Origin: an uncultured Clostridia bacterium
Lineage (GTDB): Bacteria; Bacillota; Clostridia; Oscillospirales; Acutalibacteraceae
Reading direction: 5' to 3'
DNA length: 64,000 bases
NCBI GenBank assembly: GCA_904399395.1
Contig: CAJFPJ010000046.1
Coordinates: 1 to 64,000, forward strand
How positions within the stretch are numbered: position 1 is the first letter of the stretch; each line of letters opens with the position of its first letter. The notes under the pieces are model-generated. The model was given only the letters and a program-made list of their open reading frames with translations, was not told the DNA's origin and made no database searches. Shown here piece after piece: positions 41,624-54,087 of this stretch. Position numbers and translations under genes: made by a program.

Positions 41624-42739
41624 TTAGACTACGCTTCCCTTGCTGATATAGACAGGGTAGGATTGGAACCCCATCAGAGATCTTTCCTCGCGGATAATCA
41701 CATCCTTATCCACGATCACATGGCTGAGTCTGCAGCCGCTCTCTATGACGCTATCCTGCATAATAACACAGTTTTCAAGGCGGGTTCCCTTGCCCACCTT
41801 CACACCTCTGAAGAGAATGCAGTTTTCCACTGTTCCCTCCACAACACATCCATCTGCAATGATGGAATTGGAGACAGTGGAACCCAGGCCATAGCGGGCA
41901 GGCATATCATCCCGCACCTTTGTGTAGATAGGCCGCTCAGGATTGAAAAGCTCTGAACGGATCTTCGGCAGCATCAGAGACATGTTAGCTTCAAAATAGG
42001 AATTCATAGAGCAGATCGTTTTCACCACTCCTGTGAACTCATATCCGAAGAATTTGTAATTGGCCAAGTTCCTCTGAATCAGATCCCGCTTGAAATTATA
42101 GAGGTTACGGCTCACACAGTCTCCCACCAACTGCATCAAAAGCTCCCTGCGGATCAACAGCATGCTCATACCATAATTGCAGGCCCCATCCATATTGGGA
42201 GAAATCACCATATCCCGAACCCGTCCCTCAGGATCCACCGTATATACAGAAGGATGACTTAACCCCTGGGGGATGCTGCCGTAGCGGTAAATTATCGTTA
42301 CATCCGCTTCCTTATCCAAATGATAGGCCAGCACATCGGTATAGTCGATATTGCAAACTGTGTCACAGTCCGAAAGGACAACAAACTCCTCTTTGGAATT
42401 TTTTAGGAAATTCTCTATAGAAGCAAGGGATTCCACCCGGCTATTCTGCATACTGCTTACATTGCCGAAGGGAGGCAGCAAGAAAAGGCCTTCTCTCTTC
42501 CGGGAAAGATCCCAAGCTTTTCCGGAACCCAAATGATCCATAAGAGACTGGTAATTATATTTGGTAATTACACCCACCTTGTTGATACCCGAATTTACCA
42601 TATTGGAAAGGGGGAAATCAATCATCCTGTAGCGGCCGCCGAAAGGCACGGAGCCCATGGCCCGCTTTTCCGTCAACTCGCGGATCTTATCTTCATGGGT
42701 ATTGGAAAACAGAATTCCCAGCATATTGTTCCCGCGCAT
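41624..42739 (-). CDS. glgD: Glucose-1-phosphate adenylyltransferase, GlgD subunit
   Basis: Nucleotidyltransferase fold with left-handed beta-helix; divergent N-terminus lacking the catalytic GGxGxRL loop (MLGILFSNTHEDKIREL); overlaps the glgC end. Confidence 0.93.
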   Translation of the reverse strand: MRGNNMLGILFSNTHEDKIRELTEKRAMGSVPFGGRYRMIDFPLSNMVNSGINKVGVITKYNYQSLMDHLGSGKAWDLSRKREGLFLLPPFGNVSSMQNSRVESLASIENFLKNSKEEFVVLSDCDTVCNIDYTDVLAYHLDKEADVTIIYRYGSIPQGLSHPSVYTVDPEGRVRDMVISPNMDGACNYGMSMLLIRRELLMQLVGDCVSRNLYNFKRDLIQRNLANYKFFGYEFTGVVKTICSMNSYFEANMSLMLPKIRSELFNPERPIYTKVRDDMPARYGLGSTVSNSIIADGCVVEGTVENCILFRGVKVGKGTRLENCVIMQDSVIESGCRLSHVIVDKDVIIREERSLMGFQSYPVYISKGSVV

Positions 42740-43989
42740 TATTTCGCCGCCTCCTTCTCTTTCTCTTCTGCATCTGTTTTTTCATATACAGTGCCGGCTT
42801 CCACCATCATTTTTGGGGGAACCACTGCTCCTTCACAAACAGTGCAGTCAGCGCCTACAACGGCAACGCCCCATTCATCTTTATTCTCAATAGCCTCAGG
42901 TCTTTCACCTATAACGGCATTTCTGCGTACAACAGTGTTTTCTGCTACAATAGCATATTGCACCACCGCGCCTTCTTCCACCCGGCACCCCGGCATCAGA
43001 ATGGAGTCTTTCACAACGGCTCCTGGGGCCACATACACGCCTTCAAACAGAACAGAAAAATCAATGGCGCCATATACATTGCAGCCCTCAGCCACAAGAG
43101 AATTCTGGACAACAGCGCCTTTGGCAATATATTGGGGCGGCATAACAGGATTTCTGGAATAAATTTTCCAGCTCTCTTCACTCAGATCCAGCGGCACATT
43201 GGGATCCAGGAGATCCATATTGGATTCCCACAGGCTTTCAATGGTACCCACATCCTTCCAGTAGCCCTGGAAGCGATAAGCAAACATCCTCTCGCCGGCG
43301 TTCAGCATGGCAGGAAGAACATCCTTTCCAAAATCATTGGAGGATTTTGGATTTTCTTCATCCTGAATCAGATACTTGCGAAGTTTGCTCCAAGTAAAAA
43401 CATAAATACCCATGGAAGCCTGGTTGCTCTTGGGCACCTTGGGCTTCTCATCAAACTCATAGATGGAACCGTCCTCGTTAGTATTGAGGATGCCAAACCG
43501 GGAGGCCTCCTCAATTGGAACCTCGATCACAGCGATGGTGCAGTCTGCCTGCTTCTCTTTGTGATAGGCGATCATCTTGGAATAATCCATTTTATAGATG
43601 TGGTCACCAGAAAGGATCACCACATACTCAGGATTATAGCGGTCGATAAACTGTATGTTCTGATAAATGGCATTTGCCGTTCCCTTATACCAATCAGACT
43701 TTTTGCTTCTCTGATAGGGAGGAAGCACATGAACGCCAGCATTCATGCTGTCCAGATCCCAAGGCTGACCGTTTCCGATATATTCGTTCAGAACAAGCGG
43801 CTGATACTGTGTCAGCACTCCCACTGTTTCAATACCGGAATTCACGCAGTTGGATAGGGGAAAATCAATGATCCTATACTTACCTCCGTAAGGCACCGCT
43901 GGCTTCGCCAGGTTCTTTGTCAACACGCCCAGTCGGCTGCCCTGGCCGCCGGCCAGCAGCATTGCGACAACATCTTGCTTGGGCATCAT
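42739..43989 (-). CDS. glgC: Glucose-1-phosphate adenylyltransferase
   Basis: [55 protein letters not shown]. Confidence 0.97.
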   Translation of the reverse strand: MMPKQDVVAMLLAGGQGSRLGVLTKNLAKPAVPYGGKYRIIDFPLSNCVNSGIETVGVLTQYQPLVLNEYIGNGQPWDLDSMNAGVHVLPPYQRSKKSDWYKGTANAIYQNIQFIDRYNPEYVVILSGDHIYKMDYSKMIAYHKEKQADCTIAVIEVPIEEASRFGILNTNEDGSIYEFDEKPKVPKSNQASMGIYVFTWSKLRKYLIQDEENPKSSNDFGKDVLPAMLNAGERMFAYRFQGYWKDVGTIESLWESNMDLLDPNVPLDLSEESWKIYSRNPVMPPQYIAKGAVVQNSLVAEGCNVYGAIDFSVLFEGVYVAPGAVVKDSILMPGCRVEEGAVVQYAIVAENTVVRRNAVIGERPEAIENKDEWGVAVVGADCTVCEGAVVPPKMMVEAGTVYEKTDAEEKEKEAAK

Positions 43990-44097
43990 GAGAAATCCCT
44001 CCCTGTATAAAATTATGAAAAGTCTTGCAAAGAGCTATTTAGATTTTGTAAGGCTGGGCGCTCCAGTTCCACGGAACTACAGCGCAAGCTTTATCGG

Positions 44098-46185
44098 TTA
44101 TTCCTCTTTTTTGGTTTTTTTGCTGCGAGTAGATGATTTCGAAGTCCCTCTCCCCGCCGTCTTCTTACCATTTTCGCTGATGGAGGCCGCTTTCTTCGTT
44201 CCCCTGCCGGTTTTTTTAGCAGAAGGCGCCTTTGCCCCGGCTTCTGTAGCCTTTCTCACGGGACGTTTCCGCCTGCAGCGCAGAAAGATAACAGAGAGAG
44301 GAGGCAAATGCAGGGAAATGGATTCGTCGCAGTTATGCATGGGCTCTTTTTCGCTGCGAATGGTATCGCCATTCGTGATGCCGTTTCCTCCGAATTCAAC
44401 GCTATCCGTGTTAAAAATCTCGGTATAGATGCCGGGAACCGGCACACCGATCTTGTAATTTTCCCTTTCCACCGGAACAAAATTGCACACAGCGATGATT
44501 TCCTTCCCATCCTTCCCGATGCGGCGGAAGGCTATGACACTTTGGGAATAATCGTCATTTGAGATCCAATTGAAGCCTTCCCAGGAATAATCCACTTCCC
44601 AAAGAGGAGGCATCTCCAAATAGAAACGGTTCATTTCCTTAAAGAAATGATGCAGCTTCTGGTGGGCGGGATACTGCAAAAGTATCCAATCCAGCTCCTT
44701 TTTGTAATCCCACTCGATGAACTGCCCCAGCTCACTGCCCATAAAGAGAAGCTTTTTCCCGGGGTGTGCCATCATATACCCTATAAAAGCACGGACGCCG
44801 GCAAATTTCTGCTCATATTCCCCAGGCATTTTGTTCATAAGAGAACACTTTCCATGCACTACTTCATCATGAGAAATGGGGAGAAGAAAATTCTCAGAGA
44901 ATGCATAGAAGAACGAGAACGTAATATTATCATGGTTGAACTTCCTGTAAATGGGATCTAGGCTCATATAATGAAGCATGTCATTCATCCAGCCCATATT
45001 CCATTTTAGAGTGAATCCCAAGCCTCCACAGTACCCGGGCTTCGTCACCATGGGCCAGGAGGTGGATTCCTCTGCAATCATCAAAGCCGATGGAAATTCC
45101 GTAAGAACGGATTCATTGAGCTTCTGCAGAAAAGCTACTGCTTCCAGGTTTTCTTTTCCGCCATCTTGATTTGGGGCCCATTCGCCGTCCTTCCGGCTAT
45201 AATCCAGATACAGCATAGAAGCCACTGCATCCACCCGAAGGCCATCGATGTGATATTTATCCAACCAGAACATAGCGCTGGAAATCAAAAAACTGATGAC
45301 TTCATTGCGGCCGTAGTCAAACACCAACGTACCCCAGTCCTTATGCTCCCCTTTTCTGGGATCTGCATATTCATAACAAGGAGTTCCGTCAAATCTGGCA
45401 AGCCCGAATTCATCTCTGGGGAAATGGGCAGGCACCCAATCCATAATAATGCCGATGCCGGCCTGGTGGCACTTGTCCACAAAATACATAAAATCCTTTG
45501 GCTCCCCATAGCGAGAGGTCGGTGCAAAATATCCGGAAACCTGATATCCCCAGGAGCCGTCGAAAGGATATTCCATTAGCGGCATGAATTCCATATGGGT
45601 ATATCCCATTTCTTTTACATAGGGGATCAATTCATCTGCCAACTTCTTATAGGAAAAAGTATTTCCGTCCTGATATGTACGCCAAGAGCCTGCATGCACT
45701 TCATACACGTTCATGGGCTGCGAGAGGATATCCCCACTGTTCCGCCGGCGGAACCATTCGGCATCGCCCCATTCATAGCCGGAAATATCATAATACAGCG
45801 ACGCGTTCTTAGGCCTGGTTTCGTAATGATAGGCATATGGGTCGCTTTTCATGACTTGCCTGCCATCCACTTGCGTGACACAGTATTTATAGGCGGAAAA
45901 CCGCGGGAGCTCTTCTTCCAAAATAATCTCCCACACACCATCGCTGATCTTTTCCATGGGGTCGGCATCGGGATCCCACTGGTTGAAATCCCCCACTAAG
46001 GATACCGCCTCAGCATTGGGAGCCCACACACGAAATGCCATCTTCGGCGTTTCCTGGCCATTCCCCTCTATCCTATGCGCACCCATATATTCATACGCTT
46101 TTGTATTGGTTCCCTGATGGAACAAATACAGGGGGAAATTATTTTCCGATTTTGCTATTCCCATTTGAAACGGCCTCCTCTTCAA
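44098..46185 (-). CDS. glgB: 1,4-alpha-glucan branching enzyme with basic C-terminal extension
   Basis: [58 protein letters not shown]. Tail [57 protein letters not shown]. Confidence 0.96.
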   Translation of the reverse strand: MKRRPFQMGIAKSENNFPLYLFHQGTNTKAYEYMGAHRIEGNGQETPKMAFRVWAPNAEAVSLVGDFNQWDPDADPMEKISDGVWEIILEEELPRFSAYKYCVTQVDGRQVMKSDPYAYHYETRPKNASLYYDISGYEWGDAEWFRRRNSGDILSQPMNVYEVHAGSWRTYQDGNTFSYKKLADELIPYVKEMGYTHMEFMPLMEYPFDGSWGYQVSGYFAPTSRYGEPKDFMYFVDKCHQAGIGIIMDWVPAHFPRDEFGLARFDGTPCYEYADPRKGEHKDWGTLVFDYGRNEVISFLISSAMFWLDKYHIDGLRVDAVASMLYLDYSRKDGEWAPNQDGGKENLEAVAFLQKLNESVLTEFPSALMIAEESTSWPMVTKPGYCGGLGFTLKWNMGWMNDMLHYMSLDPIYRKFNHDNITFSFFYAFSENFLLPISHDEVVHGKCSLMNKMPGEYEQKFAGVRAFIGYMMAHPGKKLLFMGSELGQFIEWDYKKELDWILLQYPAHQKLHHFFKEMNRFYLEMPPLWEVDYSWEGFNWISNDDYSQSVIAFRRIGKDGKEIIAVCNFVPVERENYKIGVPVPGIYTEIFNTDSVEFGGNGITNGDTIRSEKEPMHNCDESISLHLPPLSVIFLRCRRKRPVRKATEAGAKAPSAKKTGRGTKKAASISENGKKTAGRGTSKSSTRSKKTKKEE

Positions 46186-46521
46186 ATATTCTTATTTAAG
46201 AATACCACAATTCCATCAAATATCAAGGGTTTTCGTATATTTTCTTAAAAAACACACTATAATATTCTATTTCTATTGGTCACTTTGTTCTAAAAGAACC
46301 TTTCAATTTGTGCCTGTCCACTATTAGAGCTATAAACGGAGAGCCATCTCTCGCTATTAGGGGTGTGAATCGTACCCACCTCTGCTCCCTGCGCTGCCCT
46401 GTTGCACTGGGTTCTGTGCCCAACGTTCATTATAGCATACGTTTTTGTCATATATAGGAAAAAAAAGGCAGCATACTCATAGAAACAAGACAATATCCGT
46501 TTCTATGCAGCTAGCATTAAA

Positions 46522-46586
46522 AAGCCCCACACCTTTACCATATCAACAAAAAAATGTTTCTTCTCTCACAAAAAGGGTGTGGGGCA
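46522..46586. terminator. Long-loop hairpin terminator
   Basis: gccccacaccttt ... aaagggtgtggggc. Confidence 0.5.
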
Positions 46587-46961
46587 ATTATAAAAAATGG
46601 CAACAGAAAAAGGACACGTTTTTAACGCGTCCCTTTTCTTCGAATCCAACTTCATATCATGCAACATACTGATGCTGTGGCACAATCTTCAGGATGTGTG
46701 GTCTCTTTTCCAACAGGTAAAAAACAGCATCAAATCATGCCTCACGGCAAGACAGAAGGATTTTGTTCCTCCCGTCATATGTAAAGCCCCCAGCCGCTCT
46801 GTCCCGCGGAGGTGTTCAGGCACGGTAGAGAGGGGCACATATACGCCAGTCTGTTCTCCGGCACCATCCACTTTCCCGCATAGCACACGTATTTCTCTTT
46901 CTTTCATAGATTCAGATATTCCGGCGGTGGTCCCCCAAAACGCTATACCGCGCATCCTATT

Positions 46962-47219
46962 TTATTTATACACAATTTTCCGGAGCGTTTCCGGTGAAAG
47001 AGCATATTCCTCCGCCAATTCCTCCAGCGTTTTCCCACTGAAATATTTTGCCCGTATCTCTTCATTACGATGGGCGTAAAACGCCTTAGCTCCAGAACCT
47101 TCTCCCCATTTTGCCCTGGCATTCCGGGAAGGTATATACAAGATTTCACCCGACACATACTTTTGAATCTCCTTCAGAAGATGATCCGGCAGTATATCCG
47201 ATGCCTTCCGGTATTTCAT
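46962..47219 (-). CDS. Small HTH protein, CD3324/Mor-activator-like
   Basis: MKYRKASDILPDHLLKEIQKYVSGEILYIPSRNARAKWGEGSGAKAFYAHRNEEIRAKYFSGKTLEELAEEYALSPETLRKIV; start preceded by ggaggga on the minus strand. Confidence 0.7.
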   Translation of the reverse strand: MKYRKASDILPDHLLKEIQKYVSGEILYIPSRNARAKWGEGSGAKAFYAHRNEEIRAKYFSGKTLEELAEEYALSPETLRKIVYK

Positions 47220-47254
47220 GGCTTTCCCTCCTTCAGGTATCTGCCAGGGCCGGT

Positions 47255-48406
47255 TCAGGCTTGTTTCCCGCCTGTGGCCTCCGCTTTCAGAAACTCTTCT
47301 ACAGTATCCCATTCATCCAGGGAAGCCCCATGGCTTCTCAGAATTCCCCGAATCTGGAGCTCCAGTTCTTCCGCCCGGCTGCGGTATTCCGCCAGCGAAT
47401 AGGGAGAATAGACGCCAAGCAAATCCATCGGGGGAAGACAAAATTCCTCCGCTACTACATCCAGTTCATTCTGCAGATACATTCCCCACGCATACGCCCG
47501 GCGGAAATCCGATTCTTCACAAGCTCTGTAGATCCGCAGCCATGTGTAACTCAGCTCATGATACCATCCTGCAAGGCCGCTGAAATCATTCGGCGCCTTG
47601 TTTTGGGCTGCGGGGGCACCCTTTTCAAAAAAAGTTCTGGCGGCAACCAGCATCTCATACGAGAGGCATTTGATCTCCTCTGTATTCTCAGCAGCAAGAA
47701 CAGATCTGCACAGGCTTGTGAAATTTTCCGGCAAGGCATCCATTTTTTCCAATTCCTCAATCATATAGGTCTGCGTGGCTTTCAGATATGTGTGGTTGGC
47801 GAAAGCGATTCCCACGGCGAGAAATTCCATGATATATCCCGCTCCCTTACGCACCTGAGCCAGCGAGGTCTGAAACACCAGCGTCTGAAAGATTTCCATG
47901 GCCATGGCCAGACGCCTCAATGCCTTTTGGCGGCAGAAGGCGTCATCCTGAAGGTTCCGGCGCAGCCGTTCCTGCAGGGCTCGGAACCGCTCTTCATCTT
48001 CCCTGCTGCGGGCGTAAAGAAGGATCCCTTCTCCTAAACAAGTGGTATTGTTATCGTCCTCCAGATCCGCCATTTTCTCCAGCCGCTCCCAGGAACGGGG
48101 ATACAGATCCCGGCCGATGCCTTCCACTATAAAAGTCCGGCCCAATTCATACCCGCGCTCCGTTGCCGGAACAAAATAATCGAAAGCCGGCTCAGCGGCA
48201 TCCTCCGGCAAACGCAGAAAGCTGTTCTCGATAAGCAGGCATATATCTTCCGGGTATTCCCGCTGTATTTTTTCCACTGCCCAATTCCGCAGGACACTGT
48301 TTATTTCTCCCATACGGCCTGGTGCATGCAATGTTTTCAGCCCCAGGTGTATCTTTTCCCGATCCTCCTCATTTTGCGCTGTAATTGGCATATTCTGCCC
48401 GTTCAT
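47255..48406 (-). CDS. Hypothetical protein (383 aa)
   Basis: Long ORF with coding-like composition, 35 nt upstream of the HTH gene; no family recognised. Confidence 0.75.
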   Translation of the reverse strand: MNGQNMPITAQNEEDREKIHLGLKTLHAPGRMGEINSVLRNWAVEKIQREYPEDICLLIENSFLRLPEDAAEPAFDYFVPATERGYELGRTFIVEGIGRDLYPRSWERLEKMADLEDDNNTTCLGEGILLYARSREDEERFRALQERLRRNLQDDAFCRQKALRRLAMAMEIFQTLVFQTSLAQVRKGAGYIMEFLAVGIAFANHTYLKATQTYMIEELEKMDALPENFTSLCRSVLAAENTEEIKCLSYEMLVAARTFFEKGAPAAQNKAPNDFSGLAGWYHELSYTWLRIYRACEESDFRRAYAWGMYLQNELDVVAEEFCLPPMDLLGVYSPYSLAEYRSRAEELELQIRGILRSHGASLDEWDTVEEFLKAEATGGKQA

Positions 48407-48663
48407 ACATCATACCTCCCTAAAAAAGACCACCCAAAGCTTTTATAGAAGCTATAAGTTCTCATATACTTCAGAAACAGCTGTTTTCTTCTGCTTCAGT
48501 ATATCTTTTCGCCGCCCAATATGGCAATACCAAAAATCTTTTATAATGATACTCTACCGCCAAGACCCGTTCTGTATTTCTAACCCGTTTAACAAATTAC
48601 CGGATCCAAACTTCTTACCTTATTCATCGTGTCTACTTACACTTTAGGCAAGAAAGACAAAAA

Positions 48664-48703
48664 CGCCGGTGCAGAATATCCACACCGGCATTTTTATCAT
48701 TTC
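48664..48703. terminator. Hairpin terminator
   Basis: aaaacgccggtgcagaatatccacaccggcatttttat. Confidence 0.65.
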
Positions 48704-48781
48704 TATTCGTATCAAAACAAGAGCTATACCTAGTTCCGCCATTCCGGGCGGCTCTTTATTCAGCAATATGGGCTCACAATC

Positions 48782-49945
48782 TTATTTTGCCAAAAGCTCT
48801 TCTGCAAGCTTTTCCATACCAGGCCTGTCTTCTTCCTTCAGGGCGGACTTGATCGTCACCACTGTATCGCAGATCCGGAGTTCCTTCATTCCTTCCAGGA
48901 TACCCTTCATCGTTTTGGCAGCCATCGGGGCCCAGGTTCCGTTCTCCAGAATTCCCACCCGACGTTTCTGATAGTTTTTCCCCTTCAGATGCAGGAGGAA
49001 ATGCTCCATGCAGGGAAATACGCCCGCATTGTAGGTAGCGGCTGCCAAAAGAAGCTTATCATACCGGAAGGCATCTTCCACAGCTTCGGCCATATCCTCC
49101 CTAGCAAGATCGCAGAGAACCACTTTTTTAGCGCCCTTCTTTTTCAGGATCTCCGCCATCTCTTTTGCAGCGGCAGCTGTGTGGCCGTGAATAGAGGCAT
49201 AAGCCACCAAAACGCCGTCATCTTCAGGGGTATAGCTGCTCCAAATATCGTATTTACCGATATAATGGCCCAGATTTTCTTTCAGGATAGGCCCATGCAG
49301 AGGGCAGATCATGGCAATATCGAGAGCAGCCGCCTTCTTCAGAAGAGCCTGCACCTGGGCGCCGTATTTGCCCACAATATTAAAGTAATACCGGCGCGCC
49401 TCGCAATCCCAGTCCTCATCCGTGTCAAGAGCGCCGAATTTTCCAAACCCATCGGCAGAAAAGAGGATCTTCTCCGATTTTTCATAAGCCACCATCACCT
49501 CAGGCCAGTGAACCATGGGTGCCATTACAAAGGTAAGGGTATGCGTTCCCAAAGAAAGCTCGTCCCCCTCCTTTACTGTCACAGTCCGGTTGGAAAGATC
49601 CATAGTGAAAAACTGGGAAATCATCTGGAACGTCTTTGCATTTCCCACAATTTTCATATTGGGATACTTTGTAGCCAGAGCCTGAATATTGGAAGAATGA
49701 TCCGGCTCCATGTGAGAAACAACCAGATACTCCGGTTCCTTCCCGGCCAAGGCCTCTTCCAGGTTGCAGAGCCATTCTTCACTGGCCCGGGCATCCACAG
49801 TATCCATAACAGCGATCTTATCGTCCAAAATTACATAAGAGTTATAGGAAACACCATTTGGTACCACATACTGGCTTTCAAACAGGTCAATACTTTTGTC
49901 ATCCACACCTACATACACCACGGAATCGGTAATCTTATGCGTCAT
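48782..49945 (-). CDS. FprA-type flavodiiron protein (A-type flavoprotein)
   Basis: VVSHMEPDHSSNIQAL metallo-beta-lactamase-like diiron motif; YASIHGHTAAAAKEMAEIL flavodoxin motif. Confidence 0.93.
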   Translation of the reverse strand: MTHKITDSVVYVGVDDKSIDLFESQYVVPNGVSYNSYVILDDKIAVMDTVDARASEEWLCNLEEALAGKEPEYLVVSHMEPDHSSNIQALATKYPNMKIVGNAKTFQMISQFFTMDLSNRTVTVKEGDELSLGTHTLTFVMAPMVHWPEVMVAYEKSEKILFSADGFGKFGALDTDEDWDCEARRYYFNIVGKYGAQVQALLKKAAALDIAMICPLHGPILKENLGHYIGKYDIWSSYTPEDDGVLVAYASIHGHTAAAAKEMAEILKKKGAKKVVLCDLAREDMAEAVEDAFRYDKLLLAAATYNAGVFPCMEHFLLHLKGKNYQKRRVGILENGTWAPMAAKTMKGILEGMKELRICDTVVTIKSALKEEDRPGMEKLAEELLAK

Positions 49946-50120
49946 AGATTCTGCCTCCTGTCAACGATCTTGCTTTATACAACATTACATAGATTTTCTG
50001 TATAGACTATACCACAGGAAGGCCTCTATTTCAATTATCACCATGCCAAACTTCGGGCCTATTTCCAAAAGATCCTGTCATTTTTTCTGATTTTCCCCGT
50101 TGTTCCGATTTTTCTGCATG

Positions 50121-50157
50121 AAAAACGGCCCCGTTCCTCTGAACGGAGCCGTTCCAT
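50121..50157. terminator. gap terminator hairpin
   Basis: aaaacggccccgttcctctgaacggagccgtt downstream of the minus-strand gap gene. Confidence 0.6.
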
Positions 50158-50175
50158 CTCGGAAGTATCGTGAGA

Positions 50176-51210
<1,035 letters not shown>

Positions 51211-51290
51211 TCAATAATCTGGTTTATAATGCTATTTTATAGCATTCCTTCTCAATTTACAAGTAGCTGATATAAATTTAACGGAGTTTT

Positions 51291-52283
51291 TCAAAAATTT
51301 TCATCATAGGGGCTTTTTTCCTTCTCCCTAAAAACTTCTTTCCCTTTGAGTCCCTCCAAAACGGTCCGGCATTTTTCTTCGTCTTCCCTGCTCCAAGAAA
51401 AGCTGGGGATTTCCCCAGCCGGCTCCGTCCCTTCTGAAGGCTTCTGCTCCATGGGAACGGGCCCCTGCCCGTTTAATACGGGTGATCCGCTCTTTTTCAT
51501 CTCATGCCTGTATACGCAGACAAGGAGGCTCAGAACATACAGGGCTATAACCAAATTCAGAAGGTGAAGGCTTACGGGGAAAGCGCTGCTGAGATCCGCT
51601 CCCATCAGGGTCAGCACAAAAGAGGGCAGACCTGTCAGAAGAGCCAGGAGCACACCGGGGAAGCCATAAATAAAGAGCTTCCGGCATCCTTCCAGCCCCG
51701 CCATATATTTTGAAAATGAAAACAAAAACAGAAGAAGGAAAATCACCGTGCAGGTATCGTAAAAATTCTCCACCGCATTTACAACAGCCGTATAGGTTAT
51801 AAACATCCCCACCAGACATACACAACCCCAAAGCGGCGGAAAAAGCCCTAAAAAGGGACTTTGATCCAAATGGTTCATTCCCGTGGCAAGGTCATATGCC
51901 GTCAGAAGGACCGTACTACCCGCCAGCATGCCCACCACAGAGAGAACAGCGTTAATGGCGGTGTTCTCAATCGCCGGTTGGGCCAACAGGCTGTATATAC
52001 CCTCACCAAGAAACATAAACCCACAAAACATAGCCATAACTGCAGCGCCCCCGCTACGTATAAAAGGGGCCTCTCCTGTGGGGTGATCCTTTGCTCTGGA
52101 GGTCATAAGCAGAATCAGCAGCACCGCTACTGCCAGCACCGCCGTAATTCCGATGGAAGTGACCCCCTTATCCGTGTAAAATCCCGTGCTCCTATCCACC
52201 AAAAAAATCTGCTGGCAAAGCCGCACAGGCAGGAGTAGAACCAGAGAGCCGAGGAAGACTCCCCACACGCGCTTTATTTTCAT
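51291..52283 (-). CDS. Hypothetical polytopic membrane protein
   Basis: 330 aa with about seven hydrophobic stretches and a soluble C-terminus; no family recognised. Confidence 0.7.
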   Translation of the reverse strand: MKIKRVWGVFLGSLVLLLPVRLCQQIFLVDRSTGFYTDKGVTSIGITAVLAVAVLLILLMTSRAKDHPTGEAPFIRSGGAAVMAMFCGFMFLGEGIYSLLAQPAIENTAINAVLSVVGMLAGSTVLLTAYDLATGMNHLDQSPFLGLFPPLWGCVCLVGMFITYTAVVNAVENFYDTCTVIFLLLFLFSFSKYMAGLEGCRKLFIYGFPGVLLALLTGLPSFVLTLMGADLSSAFPVSLHLLNLVIALYVLSLLVCVYRHEMKKSGSPVLNGQGPVPMEQKPSEGTEPAGEIPSFSWSREDEEKCRTVLEGLKGKEVFREKEKSPYDENF

Positions 52284-52464
52284 CTGTATCCCCGCTCTCT
52301 TTGCAGCGACGGAGCCCCACCGTTGCAGTATTCGCCCTGCAGTTTGCTGCCCGTCTCCATTCCGGCAGACAAGCCGGGCAAAGTCGGCAATTCTCCGACT
52401 GTAACTACAGAACTATGTAGTATAGTATAGCCTCTCTAATATGGTTATTACTTCAAAATACGAA

Positions 52465-53835
52465 TTATCTTTCGTCAATGGGAATATACGCCTTTTCCTT
52501 GGATAGAGAGCGGTAGGCGGGCCGCATAATTCTGTGGCCGGTCTCCATCTCTTCAATCCGGTGGGCACACCAGCCTGGCAGGCGGGAAACAGCAAACATA
52601 GGGGTAAACAAATCACTGGGAATCCCAAGCATTTCATAAATCAGGCCCGAGTAGAAATCCACATTGGCAGACACCACCTTGGAAGCCCTTTTGACCCGCG
52701 CAAAGGCCTCGGGTGCCAGTTTTTCCACACGCTGGAAGAGCTCAAATTTTTCCAGCATGCCCTTTTCCTCAGCAAGGCGGTGGGCCTTTTCCTTCAGGAT
52801 CACAGCCCTAGGATCCGAGAGGGTATACACCGCGTGCCCAATACCGTATATAAGGCCGCTGCGGTCTCCCGCTTCTTTGCGCAGGAGCTTTTCCAGATAC
52901 GCCTCCACTTCGTCCTCATCATCCCAATTTTCTACACTGGTCATAAGCTCGTTCATCATGAGCATCACGCTATGATTGGCACCGCCATGCTTAGGCCCCT
53001 TGAGAGAGCCGATGGCCGCTGCCATTGTGGAATAGATATCCGTGCCTGTGGAGGTCAGGGCACGGGCTGTAAAGGTGGAATTATTTCCTCCTCCGTGCTC
53101 AGCGTGGAGAATCATACAAAGATCCAGAAGCTTCGCCTCTTCGTCGGTGAAGGAACGATCCGGCCGGATGGCATTCAAAATCGCCTGCGCGGTGGAATGC
53201 GTGGGATCTGTAGGATGAAAATACATGCTCTCCCGATCAAAATGGCGGCGCTTAACCTGATATGCATAGCTCATAATCAGCGGAAGCCTGGCAATCAGTT
53301 GAATAGACTGGCGCATATTATTTTCCAGAGTGAATTCATCCGGATTATCGTCAAAGGAATAGAGAGCCAGCACGGAACGAGCCAGTTTGTTCATAACATT
53401 CTTGGAAGGGGCCTTGATAATCATATCCTCTGCAAAATAGGGAGGAAGCTCCCGGTATTCATTCAGCACATGATTAAAATGCTCCAGCTGGGTGCGGGTC
53501 GGCTGCTTGCCGAAGAGAAGAAGCCACACCACCTCTTCATACCCAAAACGGTTTTCCCGGGTGCAACCCTCCACGATTTCGCAGACATCGATTCCCCGGT
53601 AGGTGAGCTTCCCTTCATCAGGGATTCTCTCTCCATCCGCGATCAGATAGCCGTGAACGTTGCAGATCAGGGTAAGCCCAGCCATCACACCGGTGCCGTC
53701 CGGGTTACGAAGGCCTCGCTTCACATTGTATGTATCAAATTTATCCGGCGGAATCACATTGTTGGCACGGAATTCATCGCACAGCGCTTCAAATTCATCC
53801 ATCTGCTTTTTCCCCAGTTCTCCCATATTCTCCAT
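52465..53835 (-). CDS. Citrate synthase/citrate-synthase-like
   Basis: YRGIDVCEIVEGC; LILHAEHGGGNNSTFTARALTSTGTDIYSTMAAAIGSLKGPKHGGAN; FTPMFAVSRLPGWCAHRIE. Confidence 0.95.
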   Translation of the reverse strand: MENMGELGKKQMDEFEALCDEFRANNVIPPDKFDTYNVKRGLRNPDGTGVMAGLTLICNVHGYLIADGERIPDEGKLTYRGIDVCEIVEGCTRENRFGYEEVVWLLLFGKQPTRTQLEHFNHVLNEYRELPPYFAEDMIIKAPSKNVMNKLARSVLALYSFDDNPDEFTLENNMRQSIQLIARLPLIMSYAYQVKRRHFDRESMYFHPTDPTHSTAQAILNAIRPDRSFTDEEAKLLDLCMILHAEHGGGNNSTFTARALTSTGTDIYSTMAAAIGSLKGPKHGGANHSVMLMMNELMTSVENWDDEDEVEAYLEKLLRKEAGDRSGLIYGIGHAVYTLSDPRAVILKEKAHRLAEEKGMLEKFELFQRVEKLAPEAFARVKRASKVVSANVDFYSGLIYEMLGIPSDLFTPMFAVSRLPGWCAHRIEEMETGHRIMRPAYRSLSKEKAYIPIDER

Positions 53836-54087
53836 ACCGGTACCACCGTTCCTTCCCATACTGAATAGTTGCTATCATTGTAGCGCAGCAAACAGGAAAA
53901 AGTCAATGACTCTGTGAACCTTATTCGTCAAATTTTGCATTCCATTTCAAATAAAATTTCAAAACTTTGCCAAAAATCTCCTTTTTCGCAGATAAAATGA
54001 AAACTTTATGAATATTTTCACTCTCATTCATGTAAACATGGAACAGCCCAATCGATTTTAGCAGTGTGTAATGGGAGGAATGAAAAT

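Noticed and set aside
46290-46493. Small minus-strand ORF and GC-rich patch upstream of glgB
   Set aside because: No RBS, no domain, and I could not establish any repeat or RNA structure by eye.
47111-48037. 308-aa plus-strand ORF
   Set aside because: Antisense to the 383-aa minus ORF and to the CD3324-like gene, which has a good RBS; low-complexity translation.
48989-50005. 338-aa plus-strand ORF
   Set aside because: Antisense to the flavodiiron gene; shadow ORF.
52534-53868. 444-aa plus-strand ORF
   Set aside because: Antisense to citrate synthase; shadow ORF from codon bias.
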